Below the pieces are notes generated by a model. That model did no database searches. It saw only the letters and a list, made by a program, of their open reading frames with translations, and was not told the origin of the DNA. The position numbers and the translations under genes were made by a program. A stretch of 64,000 nt of DNA from Ramazzottius varieornatus (Eukaryota > Tardigrada > Eutardigrada > Parachela > Ramazzottiidae): NCBI GenBank assembly GCA_001949185.1, contig BDGG01000017.1, positions 558,001-622,000 of the forward strand, in the 5' to 3' direction. Shown here piece by piece: positions 45,101-55,241 of this stretch; position 1 is the stretch's first letter, and the number at the start of each line of letters is the position of its first letter.

Positions 45101-48100
45101 TAGTATCTCCTATATGGGCAAGATATAATTCGACAAGACTGTCATCCCAAGTTGCGCAACCTACCAGCTAACCAGACTGACAACGTGCGCCACTTGGAAT
45201 CTCGGCAATATTCTTAAACAAAAATGGCGCAGGATTCCAGCTAACAATGCTGAAATCGTGCGCCACTTGGTACATCACTATTGTCGAGTTTATGGGTGAG
45301 CTTCCTCATAACAAGCTCTAATTATAAAGCGAAAGAACTGACCAGGGAGAGGTTGGGGGCAGGTGCCGCCGAACTCCTGGCACCTCCACTCAACAAGGAA
45401 GATGCCGGCCTGAGTCTGATCCTGGCGGCAGCCGAGGCCGACGCCGCCGCCCCATCAGTTCGGTCGCCGCTTCGGACCATGGCATTCAACTGCTCGAGCA
45501 GCTGTTTCTCTTTGGCCTGAGAGGACTGCACTTCCGCTCTCAGCCTACTCTGCCCATCGCGGGCTTTAGCCAGCTCCACCCTGGCCTTGTTGCACTCCTC
45601 CACTGCTTGGAGACACATGCGGTCCCTGGCAGCCAGCTGCGTTTCCACACTCCTCATCTTGTCCCGCAGTGTCTGTTCCGTACTGCCACACTCACCATGG
45701 ACCTTTTGCAAGGCTTCCAGCTGCTCTTTCACCGCTTCTGCTTCTTGTGTTTTGCTAATCAGCGTATCGACATTCTTCTTTCTCATGTCTTCGAACTGTT
45801 TACGGTAATGTTCCTTCTGGTTCTCTAGGTCGCTCCTTCGCTTCTTCTCCAACTCTGCCTTCTGTTTCTTCAGGTTCTCCAGCTCGGCTCTGTGGGCCCC
45901 CGTATCGAAGCGCTCGATGGAAGCTTTCAGCTCACCTTCCAGCCTTCGCTTTTCTTCACTCAACTCGTTCCTTTCAGCCCTCAATCTCTCCATTTCGCTC
46001 TCCAACACCTCAGTTTGTCTACTCATCTGCTCGCCCTTCTGTCTCAGCTCTTTTACAGTCTCATTCAGTGTCAAGGCTTCGTTTCGCAGTGTGGCGCTAT
46101 ACTCGACCATGCTGCTCAACAGACTACTCTTCTTCTGGTACATGCTCTGCCACACATCCTTACTCTGCTCGTCTCGCAACATCGTCCCTGCGGCCACATT
46201 GTCTGCCACGCTCTCATCTTCTAATCTTCTCAGCATAGCCAGCTCTTCTTGAGCTAGTTTCAGACGCTGCTGCAGAAGACCACTATGACGGACCATGTGC
46301 GACAGAACCGAACCTGCGAAAAGAAAACGTCACTATCAACTACTATTGTCAATCGTTTACAGTAGACAGTTATGAAAAATGTGGTTAACAAATCGGCAAC
46401 ATTAAATTTTCAGGTCAGTAAGGTTTGAAGGTCGGAAGAAGGGTTGAAGATCGAACAGGATATTTTCCGACCTTGTTCTTGAGTTTCCTGCCGTCCTGCA
46501 AGGGTGGAGTCCATCCAGGTTTGATGGTTGTTAATCTGCTCGGTCAGCAAGCGCACCTCTTCGCGCCACGTCTTCTCTCTAGCTGCTGCCTGGCTCTTGA
46601 GCGAGGTGATGGTATTCTTCCAGTGTTGCTCTTGCTTTTCATGCTCGCGTAAAGCCAGCTGCAGTGTAGCAACTTCTGCACGTGCATCCTGCAAACTGGC
46701 CAGTGCTGCTTCATGTGCCTGAGACTCCAAGGCAAGACGAGCCCTGCAAAGAAAAAAAGTCTATGACAGTCCCCTTTTCAACTTCCACCATTTTACCTTC
46801 GTCTAGAAAGTTTACGGACCGTATACAAGACCATTTTATTCCGTACCGACTAGTGAGATTTGCTATCATCTCCATATCTGCATCACCCGAAGGCTTGGTC
46901 GTTGGCTGGCCCGAGACTTGGGCCTGCAGTGAGGACAGGCGTTGTTGGAGAGCTTGGTTCTCCGCCTGAAGACGGTCCAAGTTGTCCAACGAAGCCAGCT
47001 TAGCCGACGCCTGGTGCAGCAGCAGACGGTCACTTTCCACTTCGCTCTTTATTCGCTTGCTCTCGCTGACCCAGTACACAATGTCAGCGTTGGCCAGCTG
47101 AGCTGACAGTGTTTCCTACAAGACAATTACTCCACATAACATGAACGAGCAGGTGTCGGGAAAACAAACCATACTAGGATCTCTTCGCATTTCTTTCTGA
47201 TTCCCAAGTTCGACTCAGAAAACCCGTTGCAAAGATGCTTATTATAACGTGGCTTTGGCTTGACTTACGATAACATTTTCCAGATGTTGGATTTCCCCAC
47301 GTGAAGTCTGCTCTTTCATTGAGAGAAGCTCTTTTTGGCTAGCTACTTCTACCAGCAACGATCGAATCTGACTGATCTCCGAAGACTGCTGCATGGAAGC
47401 CATCTTTTCCTTATCGAGTCCCTAAACGTCACACTTTGAATAACTGGGAAGCATTTCTGTACGACCACAGAGAGAAACTAACTTTCGACCTGGGCTTACC
47501 TCAGCGAGATGTCGGCGTGCTTTGTCCGCCTCTTCCAGTTTCGCCTTGGCTTCCTTCAGCTCATCATCCAGGCGACTCTGTTGGCTCGCCAGCGTGGCCT
47601 TGTCCTGGCGGAGCTGATAGCACTGGGCGGTCAAGCTACATATCGACTCGTCAGCTTCAGTCAGCTGGGCCCTCACTCGTTCTATTTCACTGCTGGAGAA
47701 GTGCTGGCTATCTTTGAGGCTGGTACACAGCTGGGCGTTCTGTGTCTGCAGATCCGTCTTGGCCTGCTGTAGTACTGTTATGGCATTCTTTAATGACTCG
47801 ACCTGCCGGACCTGAGCTTCAGCGCCATGCTCGGCTACGAACGCCCACAGCACGGCTTGATCGCGCGCTACCGTCATCACCTGCAAAATACAGAGCCATC
47901 ATTCGACCGTCTCTTTGTTATTTCTATCGCCGTCTACATGCTTGTATCAAGCTGATTAAGAGCAAACAAACTTGGCAAATTTTTTCCATAAGTGGCGCAC
48001 GTCACCAGTGCGGCATGCTGGGTGCCTGCGCCACTTGTACAGACGGTAAGAATTTCATCGCAAGTGGCGCACCCTTCCAGACAGTAATACTGGAGGCCTG

Positions 48101-49718
48101 CGCCACTTGGAAAGCCATCTTGTCAAATTTGTCGGCCGCAGCTGCTGTACCTCGTCGTAACGCTCAGGAGCGTGGGCGATCAAGCTAAAGAAGTTTCTCT
48201 TCTGGTCGTCTTCTGCTTGCTCCCTGTACAACTGTAGCTCACGCTCCGTTGCAGCCATGTTCCCACTTTCCAACAAAGATCTGGAGCGGTCGGAGCTGAC
48301 AGTTTTCTCAGCCCAGGCGCCCTCTCTCTTCAGCCGTACGATCAGCTTCTCGGCTTTGCGCAGCACCTGCGCAGTCTCCATTGCTGAGTTACGCACCTCG
48401 GTCAGCTCCTCGCCGAAAGTTTGAACGGTCTGTAAAGTAGGGTATCAAGAAAACCCAGCTGAGTTCATGAGTAAGGTAACGTACTTGTAAGGACTGCTTC
48501 TGTTGGACTTTCAGCCGAGCATTCTCCTCTTCTAGCGCAGCCACCTTGTCTTCGCTGGCCACAAGACTGGCATACAGTTCCGAAGTCAGCTTGAACTGGC
48601 CGTTGGGCGCATTGCTGTACTGCGTCAGCTGCCCCCGGGCATTTCGCAGTTGCCGGCTCAGTTCCCCCACCTGTCCATCTTTCTCCCTCAGTTCCGCCTG
48701 TAGCTTGGCATTGCTATCTTGCAACGTCTGCAGCTCATCCACATGTACTACGGAAAGCAAAACAAAAACGTGAAGGTTTCTGCTCAAGAAAACGACGACC
48801 GGAAGTGAGTACTCACCACGCTGAACTTCTTCCCGTTCCTTGCTGGCTTCCGCTGCCTCCGCTTCCAACTGCAGTTGGTCTTCCAACAGCTTCCGAGTGT
48901 GTTCGTTAAGAGCACCGATCACAGCTTCTTGTCTGCCACTGTGGCTTGTGTGATGCTCCATCCATTTCTTCCTGGACTTTTCGGACTACATAACGACAGC
49001 AAAATAAGACCGTATCATATCCTCGGATGCACTCACGCATTACGTCCCTTTCATAAATACTAAACGCAGCAACATCATAAATGTCCCGCACGACTGAAAC
49101 CGGTCGGTTAGCTTGTAAGTAGATTTTGTTTGTCTGTACGAAACTACCTACCTCTTCGAGGAGCTTTTGGGCAGCGGTGAGCCGAGTTGTCCGTTCGGTC
49201 AGCTGGCGCTCCAGCAGAGCCGTCTTACTGAATTCTGTCCGCAAGTTGTCGCGCACCTGATCAACTTGCGACGATGACTGCTTCAGCTGTGCGTCGTGAT
49301 AAATTTCCGCCGCTATCCTTTGCTCTTCCTGACGGAGTAGACGTTGTCGAAGAGACGAATTGTCTTCTGTCAATTGCTGTAACTGTGATCTGAGGTGGGC
49401 TTCAGCAGCCTATAAAGCAAAGATGGCACGGATCGCGTATAGCAAGGTGTATCAAAGAGCAGATGACATTGATACCTTGGAATATTTGAGTTCGCATTCG
49501 CGACTGGTCAGATCCATCCGAATGCGATACACCTCCCGAGCCATGTTGGCAATCTTTTCTTTCGGTAAACTTTGCAGGCCTGGTTTTAGAAGATACTACT
49601 AGACTACCGAGCGAGCGGCGACAACCAACAAAGCTAGGAGGAAAACGGAGAGAGATCACTGCTTACCGTTCGTGGCCTCCTGAGAGTGTCTCGGCCTTAG
49701 GTCAGATGAGCTGTCCAT
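42139..49718 (-). CDS. TPR: Nucleoprotein TPR (Megator-like) nuclear-basket protein
   Basis: About nineteen minus-strand exons. N-terminal: 49718-49667, 49579-49476, 49410-49152, about 48987-48818, 48748-48486, 48430-48151, 47881-47501, 47422-47269, about 47115-46849, 46744-46470, 46316-45344. C-terminal: about 45074-44893, 44809-44610, 44515-44286, 44214-44072, 43811-43464, about 43040-42695, 42455-42139. About 1,300 residues of coiled coil precede a Ser/Pro/acidic tail (DEVDAERPDEGEDVEQEDV) and a basic Arg/Gly end (GRSAATRARRRRRSNLM), the layout of TPR. KLTSELYASLVASEDKVAAL resembles the vertebrate KLTELYNAYVETQDQL region. IPSSSLGLPPRTPGL then VPHFFGE resembles VPSTPTLVVPHRTDGF then VPRFRFG near the TPR C-terminus. 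LPSTKRSRLPSTSDQS recalls the NLS region. It should scaffold the nuclear basket for mRNA export. It is shorter than vertebrate TPR (about 2,350 residues). Three introns of the C-terminal part and one mid-gene intron hold palindromic repeats. Confidence 0.75.
42505..42650. repeat. Palindromic intron repeat, copy 16 (two units)
   Basis: GATCGTTCTTTCAAAGTGGC / AACGTGCGCAACTCAG, then GACAAGATTGCTGCCTCCAA and GCGCGCGCCACTTGGAAAAG. Last TPR intron. Confidence 0.85.
43960..44062. repeat. Palindromic intron repeat, copy 17 (one unit)
   Basis: TTCAGTGGCGCACGTTTCCA pairs with CAGTGTGCACCACTTGCAAA; right flank GTCATTTGCCAGCCCA. TPR intron. Confidence 0.8.
45128..45312. repeat. Palindromic intron repeat, copy 18 (two units)
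   Basis: GACAAGACTGTCATCCCAAG / CAACGTGCGCCACTTGGAAT, then AAAATGGCGCAGGATTCCAG and AATCGTGCGCCACTTGGTAC. TPR intron. Confidence 0.85.
47958..48150. repeat. Palindromic intron repeat, copy 19 (two units)
   Basis: Left flank GAGCAAACAAACTTGGCAAA, then CATAAGTGGCGCACGTCACC / GCCTGCGCCACTTGTACAGA, then CGCAAGTGGCGCACCCTTCC / GCCTGCGCCACTTGGAAAGC and CATCTTGTCAAATTTGTCGG. TPR intron. Confidence 0.9.
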
Positions 49719-49814
49719 TCCCGGTTACAAGACACATGGGCTTGTCCTCTCAGGTTCCGATCGATGCAACCATGTTGAAAACCACCGAAGGAGTTCTCAC
49801 GAAAATTCAGGGGC

Positions 49815-50350
49815 ATTCACTGTAGAGCAGCAGTACTTCGCCGTCTGGAAGCAACGGCCTGCCACAATAGGTGTTGACTCAGCAGCCGCCGTAGATAACT
49901 GAAGAACGCCCATCGGCAGTTACGCCGAGAGTGGCGGATCGAGCGACGATCAAACTTATTACGGATCATCAACGGTAGAAATTCTCCTGTCGTATTGGCG
50001 CTAGAGTTTTCTTCTGTATGGAAGATGACGTAATGACAAATTCTGATATTTGCATAACACAGTAGATTATTTGTGATTTTAGCTTCAGCCTGTCACGCTA
50101 AATCTTGTTGTGGCGAAACATGTTATGCCAAAGTTTAACTGGCTGCGCACGCCGGTTTTGACCAACCAGGCTTCTTATGCTATTAAGTGATTGGTCGACT
50201 CCGCCTAAGAGGCATTTACCGTAACTGTTTTGCCATGACAAGATTTAGCGTGACAAACTGAAGCTAAAATTGCAAGTAGTCTAATCAGTCAACCGCTTCA
50301 TCGTGTATTTTACCTTCCGGCAAGGCGAAGTACTACAGCAGCTCATCAGT
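49815..50350 (-). repeat. Dispersed element, copy B (inverted relative to copy A)
   Basis: The complement matches copy A at 17478-17885: AGCAGCAGTACTTCGCCGTC at 49823, CAGCAGCCGCCGTAGAT at 49882, and CTTCCGGCAAGGCGAAGT near 50314. AGTTTTCTTCTGTATGGAAG ATGACGTAA near 50010-50038 matches the interior of copy A. It is longer than copy A because of the nested foldback. Confidence 0.65.
50070..50280. repeat. Foldback MITE nested inside copy B
   Basis: The arms are near-perfect inverted copies. The left at 50077-50117 reads TTTTAGCTTCAGCCTGTCAC then GCTAAATCTTG. The right at 50229-50276 reads TGACAAGATTTAGCGTGACA then AACTGAAGCTAAAA. The loop is about 110 bp and non-coding. AGTAGATT on the left and AGTAGTCT on the right may be remains of a target duplication. 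Confidence 0.85.
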
Positions 50351-50585
50351 GGCAACTTCATGATAGTGAAGTTCTTTGTTACACAGTATCCGTGAAAATT
50401 ATCGATGCGAGGTAGTGAAAAAGGCCATAGCTAAGAGAAACTCCATCACTTCCGTCGAAACACTCATCGCGAAAAGGTGTATAGTAACTTCAGTAGCTTG
50501 AAAATGGTTAGCGTCTCGAAAGCCGTACGAAGACACCGTTCCTAGGATTGATCGTCGCTGTGGACTGCTGCAGTTGAATTTCCGG

Positions 50586-52815
50586 CTACGAAAAGCCCGT
50601 TAGCATGGTTAAAGCACCACGGTCAGTGACGGTCTCAAAAGAATGGTGCATTTCGAAGCTTGCTTTCTCGCCACGTTACTCCCCACATACCTCGCTCATT
50701 TCACATGTATCCAGCCGGTATCGCTTGAGGATGCGAATGAAAGCAATCTTAACTTCCAGAAGTGCGAACCTGCAAATAAACAAGATGGCTGATGACGTAC
50801 CGGTGAACTGTCTCGGAAGCGAAGGGCGGAACAAGGACCAGCGACTCGATTGTTCACCTCATGCCGATGCAGTTACGGGGTCCGGCACCGAAGGGCATGT
50901 AGGACATGGGGTTGATGGAAGGCTTGTTCTCTTCGGAGAACCTCTCGGGGACGAATTCGTAAGGTTGGTCCCAGACGGCCGGGTCGTGCTGCAGGTACCA
51001 GACGGGAACCTCGATGCCGGTTCCTTCGGGAACGATCTGGCCGTTAACGTTCACCGTTTCTGAAGCCACTCGCGTTACAAAACTACAGAGGTAACACAAA
51101 AATAACGTTAACGTGATTCTGTGATGTAAATGGTGCGGTACCTTGTGACAGGAGGAAACAAACGCAACGACTCCTCAATGACCATTTCCAAATAGGCTGC
51201 TTTTTGTGCTTGTTCGTAGTCGACCTTCTCGGTATGGCCAAAGAGCTCGACGATTTCTTCGTAAAGTCGCTGTTGGATCTCTGGGTATTTGGCCAGCAGG
51301 TAAGCAGTGAAGCCTAAGCAGTTGGCCGTAGTCTCGAAGCCCGCCAGGAGGAAGACAAACGAGTTGCCGATCATTTCCTCCTCCGTCAAGTACTTTTTCT
51401 GCACTTCCCCGTGGCCGTTCTTTCCATCTTCCGCAGTACCTCCCTCCTTGTTTTCGCTGGCTTCTAGCATCAATTGGATCATATCGGCATGGTTGGTGGC
51501 ACTTCCGGCTTGCATCTGAGCTCGCCGAAGTTCGATTGTCTGGCGCAGGTTGCTGGTCAGGATACGTCCTCGTTTGAAGTTGGGAGCGACAAGCAACATG
51601 ATGGGTCCTATCAGGAAGTTGAACTCGGGAAACATTTCTACAGAAAGGAGAGCGAAACTTGGTTGACCAATTACTCCATCCAATTTACACTGATAACGTT
51701 GTAGGGTGACACAGTATATGAAACCTACGGATGATTCTGATGAACAAGTTGTTGGCGTTGCGGAAAAGGGCTCTGGTATTTTCCAGGAAAATATCTTTGG
51801 GGTTTCTTTGGCAGTTAACTTCCATGGCGAACGCACAGCTGCCGATCACGTCCAGCGTCAGTCCCTGGAAGAGTCTAGAAAAAGTCAAACCAATTTTCTG
51901 GTCAAGTTTCTTCAGCACATAGTTTTCACCACAGAGAAAAGACTGCTGCATCACCCGTAAATATCAGTCACTTCATTCGCAGCGCATTTCTCCTCCACAA
52001 TGGACAGCAAGATATCGATCATGTTGTTGATTTTGGGCGACATCTGCAAAGGAACGACGCAACAACGTAAGCATACGTAATTTGAGGCCGCGCATAAAAT
52101 GACAACTCTGTCTGATAAAAATACCATTTTCATTTTCTTGGCCGTGAAAGTGGGCGACAGAGTGCTGCGGACGCGCTTCCAGTCGTCACCCGTCAGAACG
52201 GTTAGATTCCCTCGAAACGAGACGGGCAACCTCTTCCTTGAACTCGTCATAATCTGAAGGGTAAAAGTGGGAAACCCTGGTAAAGAGGCAGTTGGTGCTA
52301 ACAAAATTGATGGCCATTCTTACCGTGCGATCGGAGAAATGAGCAAAGTCTTTGATGAGAATGGTCTTGAGCATCTCATGGTCGGCCACCATGAGGATGC
52401 GCGAGGGTCCTCCTCGATAGTAACCAAACACCGGCCCGTACTTCTTGATCCAGTCCGTCACAACTAGCCAGGAACCCTGCAGAGGCCCAATTCGACATCT
52501 CGTCAGATTAATAAGAAGGAGTACGAATACCATAGGGAAGAAAAGCATCACCTTTCCCGAACTCATCAGCTCGTCATAATTCCCGTTGAATAAGCTTGGC
52601 GTCGGACCCGGAACTCCCAAATCCGAAAAGTAGCGAAACTTTGACTTGCGATACCTGGAAAAACACAATGGCTACTTCGATGTGAGAAAACTATCGCTAA
52701 TGTTCAATGGGTGATATTCACGGTCAGAGGGAAAAACCTACACAATCCACAAGAGAACCAGCGGCAAGGCGAAGATGAAAGTCCATATCGTCGAGGAAGA
52801 TCCTAGCATTTCCAT
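50586..52815 (-). CDS. Cytochrome P450, CYP3-clan type
   Basis: Ten exons join in phase: 52815-52742, 52654-52552, 52476-52324, 52253-52125, 52043-51955, 51874-51729, 51637-51142, 51082-50858, 50769-50691 and 50633-50586, about 510 residues. An N-terminal membrane anchor (TIWTFIFALPLVLLWIV) is followed by the proline hinge (GVPGPTPSLFNG), helix C (GDDWKRVRSTLSPTFTAKKM), I helix (FVFLLAGFETTANCL), ExxR (EESLR), PERF (VPERFSEENK) and the heme loop FGAGPRNCIGMR with the ligand Cys. The end GALTM is the usual substrate-contact turn. All key residues are present, so it should be an active ER-bound monooxygenase; CYP3-like by GDDWKRVR and the heme loop. It is the only long multi-exon gene here without a recognised palindromic-repeat copy. 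Confidence 0.92.
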
Positions 52816-53249
52816 CCTGGAACTGGTCAGCTACAGCATGTAATGGAGATTGATAAGGACGATACAGCCCGAGAAACCAAAACACACTGGCAGACAGAAA
52901 GTGCTAAGTCAGGATGATGTTGCTGGAAAGTGGAAAGGCCAAAGAAGTTCAGTACTACACCAGAACACACGTGCAGTCTACCGCACTTTGGCGAAGAAGC
53001 AGTGAAACGCCTTTATGGACTTAATCTTCCAGACAGATCGTATCGATAATGTTTATGACCGGTCGATACGGCATCTCGTAGTACTGCCAAGCCACCGTGT
53101 GAGTACCGAAAGAAGGGAGCTTATCGTTAAAAATTTTCCCCGCGCTGAAAACCTCAAGGAACCGAAGAAGTACTGCAACAGAAAACTAATCGAATCATCC
53201 GACAAAAATCGCTCTTGTACAGCGGCACACTGTTTGTACCATGGACGAA
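52816..53249. other. Short intergenic region, no gene seen
   Basis: This lies between the P450 start and the stop of the orphan gene, both on the minus strand. No repeat or coding signal was recognised; it should include the P450 promoter. Confidence 0.5.
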
Positions 53250-54802
53250 TTACAATACACGCGAATTAGTAACAGACCAATCCAGAACCGCCTTTTCCGC
53301 GCCCTTGTACAGAATGGTCTTTGCTTCCTCGTCCAACAAGAGTTCCGAGTCTTGGGCGAACTTGAGCATTTCTCCAGTCCATAGTAAGCAGACTATAGCC
53401 AGACTGACAGGCCACATACTTTGCGCGCTTTTGGAAAACTTGTTGAGGCGTTTCACAGTTCGCTCGCCTTCTTTGGTGCCGGGCAGTATCGAGTTCTTGA
53501 ACTTGGCAATCCACAGATGAGCATGTCTCTTCTCCGAGTACCTGTGAATGGCCTGGTAGACATTTTCCGTAATAGTCGCGTCACGTCGAGCTTTCGCTAA
53601 CGTGTTACAAAAGTCTTCAATTTCTTGCTCGTTATACTTGCGTTTCTGTTGCACTTCCGGCTCGACCTTCTTGGTGGCAGCTTCCTTCTTCTGCGCAGGA
53701 ACACTCTTGTACCACTGCAGTATTTCATCTGTCGCTTTCTTGTACATGTCCGTCTTGGTCTCTTCGTCCAAGGTTAGCGGGATACCTGCCAGGAACTGTA
53801 GCACGTCCTTATTCCACAGCAAGTAGGCCACTGCCGTCCTCACGCCGAAATGCCCCCTACTACCTCTCAAAAAGACCTTGGCTTGAGCCACCACAACTTT
53901 TCCCGATCTCCGCAGTGACACGATACGGTTCTTGTGCTGCACCAGCGTGTCCGGACGATGCTTTACTTCGGCGTATCGCTTTATGCCGTTGTAGACATCA
54001 TCCGAAGCGAAGCCGTCAACGCGAAGCTTCTCCAGTGCCTGCCAAAACTGCTTCTTCTGTGAACCGACGTTCGAGGCAACGTCGGCAACTGCTCGTAACT
54101 TCTTCACATCTGCCTCAACCGACTTGTCTACCATACCTGTAAGAGATCCATCGTGATAAGTATCCTAGTTTGTCCACCGAGTCAATCTTTTCTCATCAGA
54201 GAACTGATAAATCATAACACTCACCCAACTTTGCTTCCACAAAAGCCGAAGGAGTCAGTGCCAGATATCCGCCCTTGCACGAAACTTTGTCCCAGCTTTT
54301 GAGTGTGTCCACGCCGCACTTCAGTTTGACTTCCAGCTACTTCAGACCATCCACAGATTCCGGCATTCTATAAAACAAACGAAGATAATCACCTATCCGG
54401 AATTCAGCGTACGTGCGTACTGAAACTATGCTCAACTCACGTGTATGCAGCTTGGAAGAAAGACCACAAATCATCGACAGTGGCTCCCTTGGGTTGGAAG
54501 TCAGCAATTTCCTTCAGGGACTGCAGGACAGCGCCTTCCATCTGCGTGCTACTGTTAATGTCCGCGTCTCTCTTGCTTTTAACCACCATCTTCCAGCCAA
54601 TAACCGAGAACTTGACCAGGCTGGAATCCTCCAAGTAGCCGTCAAGCCATTTCTGTCCATGTTCCCGGAAGAGCGCCACGCATCCTTCCATGGTTGGCAC
54701 ATCGTTCTTCTTCTCCGTGATGGTCACGGCATGCTTCATCACGATGGCCACCGCTTTCTCCAGTCGATCTTGCTCCTTAACCTTCGACGCCGCTGAAGCC
54801 AT
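53250..54802 (-). CDS. Orphan protein with an internal duplication; in-frame TAG in the middle exon
   Basis: Three exons on the minus strand: 54802 (ATG; an acceptor at about 54842 is an alternative) to 54441, 54367-54225 and 54136-53250. All joins keep phase, but the middle exon has an in-frame TAG at 54339-54337 after SVDGLK. Without it the product is about 460 residues. The last exon has two related units of about 120 residues: DVYNGIKRYAEVKHRPD / AVAYLLWNKDVLQFLA / LTLDEETKTDMYKKATDEIL and NVYQAIHRYSEKRHAHL / AIVCLLWTGEMLKFAQ / LLLDEEAKTILYKGAEKAVL. It is Lys/Glu-rich and helical, with no signal peptide. I do not recognise it. The lesion may be a sequencing error, a polymorphism or decay; the long clean frames around it argue against old decay. 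Confidence 0.6.
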
Positions 54803-55241
54803 GGCCGCCGCTGTACTCGTTGATTCCACAGTGTGCAAACCTGCAAAGTAAAGAACAGACAACCGGCGTCCACAAAGTGCAAAGTTTTCCAGAAATTCCC
54901 CAAGAATAATGAACAACGAAGAGTCAAGACGGTTCTGCATGCAAATCAACAACAAAACAATCAATCGTTTGATCTTCGAAGTTGAGTCTGTTGACCTGTG
55001 GACACTGGACAGTTGAGTTGACCATGCATGAGCGGCTGAATATGGCCTTCCAGTGCTTGCACAAACGATTTGTAGTGTCCTTCGCCCAATCAACCATAAG
55101 TGCTTGCAGCATCCAAGCCAATCAACGCCACGCAAGGCCATATTAAGCAGCTCATCTATCACTCTGAGCTCGTCCATGAGCTCATAAGAAAAGAGCTCTT
55201 CTCGTTTACTCCAGTCCAGGTGGAATCTCCGGACCTCGAAC

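Larger units (their letters stand above)
49719..50585. other. Intergenic region occupied by a nested transposable element
   Basis: No gene seen. It holds copy B of the dispersed element (49815-50350), itself interrupted by a foldback element at about 50070-50280. The TPR promoter must lie within the first 100 bp or inside the element. Confidence 0.6.

Noticed and set aside
45892-46252. Plus-strand frames opposite the TPR coiled coil
   Set aside because: Leu/Ser-rich mirror of a Glu/Lys/Arg-rich coiled coil on the minus strand; a composition artefact.
50605-51063. A 152-codon plus-strand frame over the P450 heme exon
   Set aside because: Antisense to a clear P450 exon with all motifs; no independent evidence.
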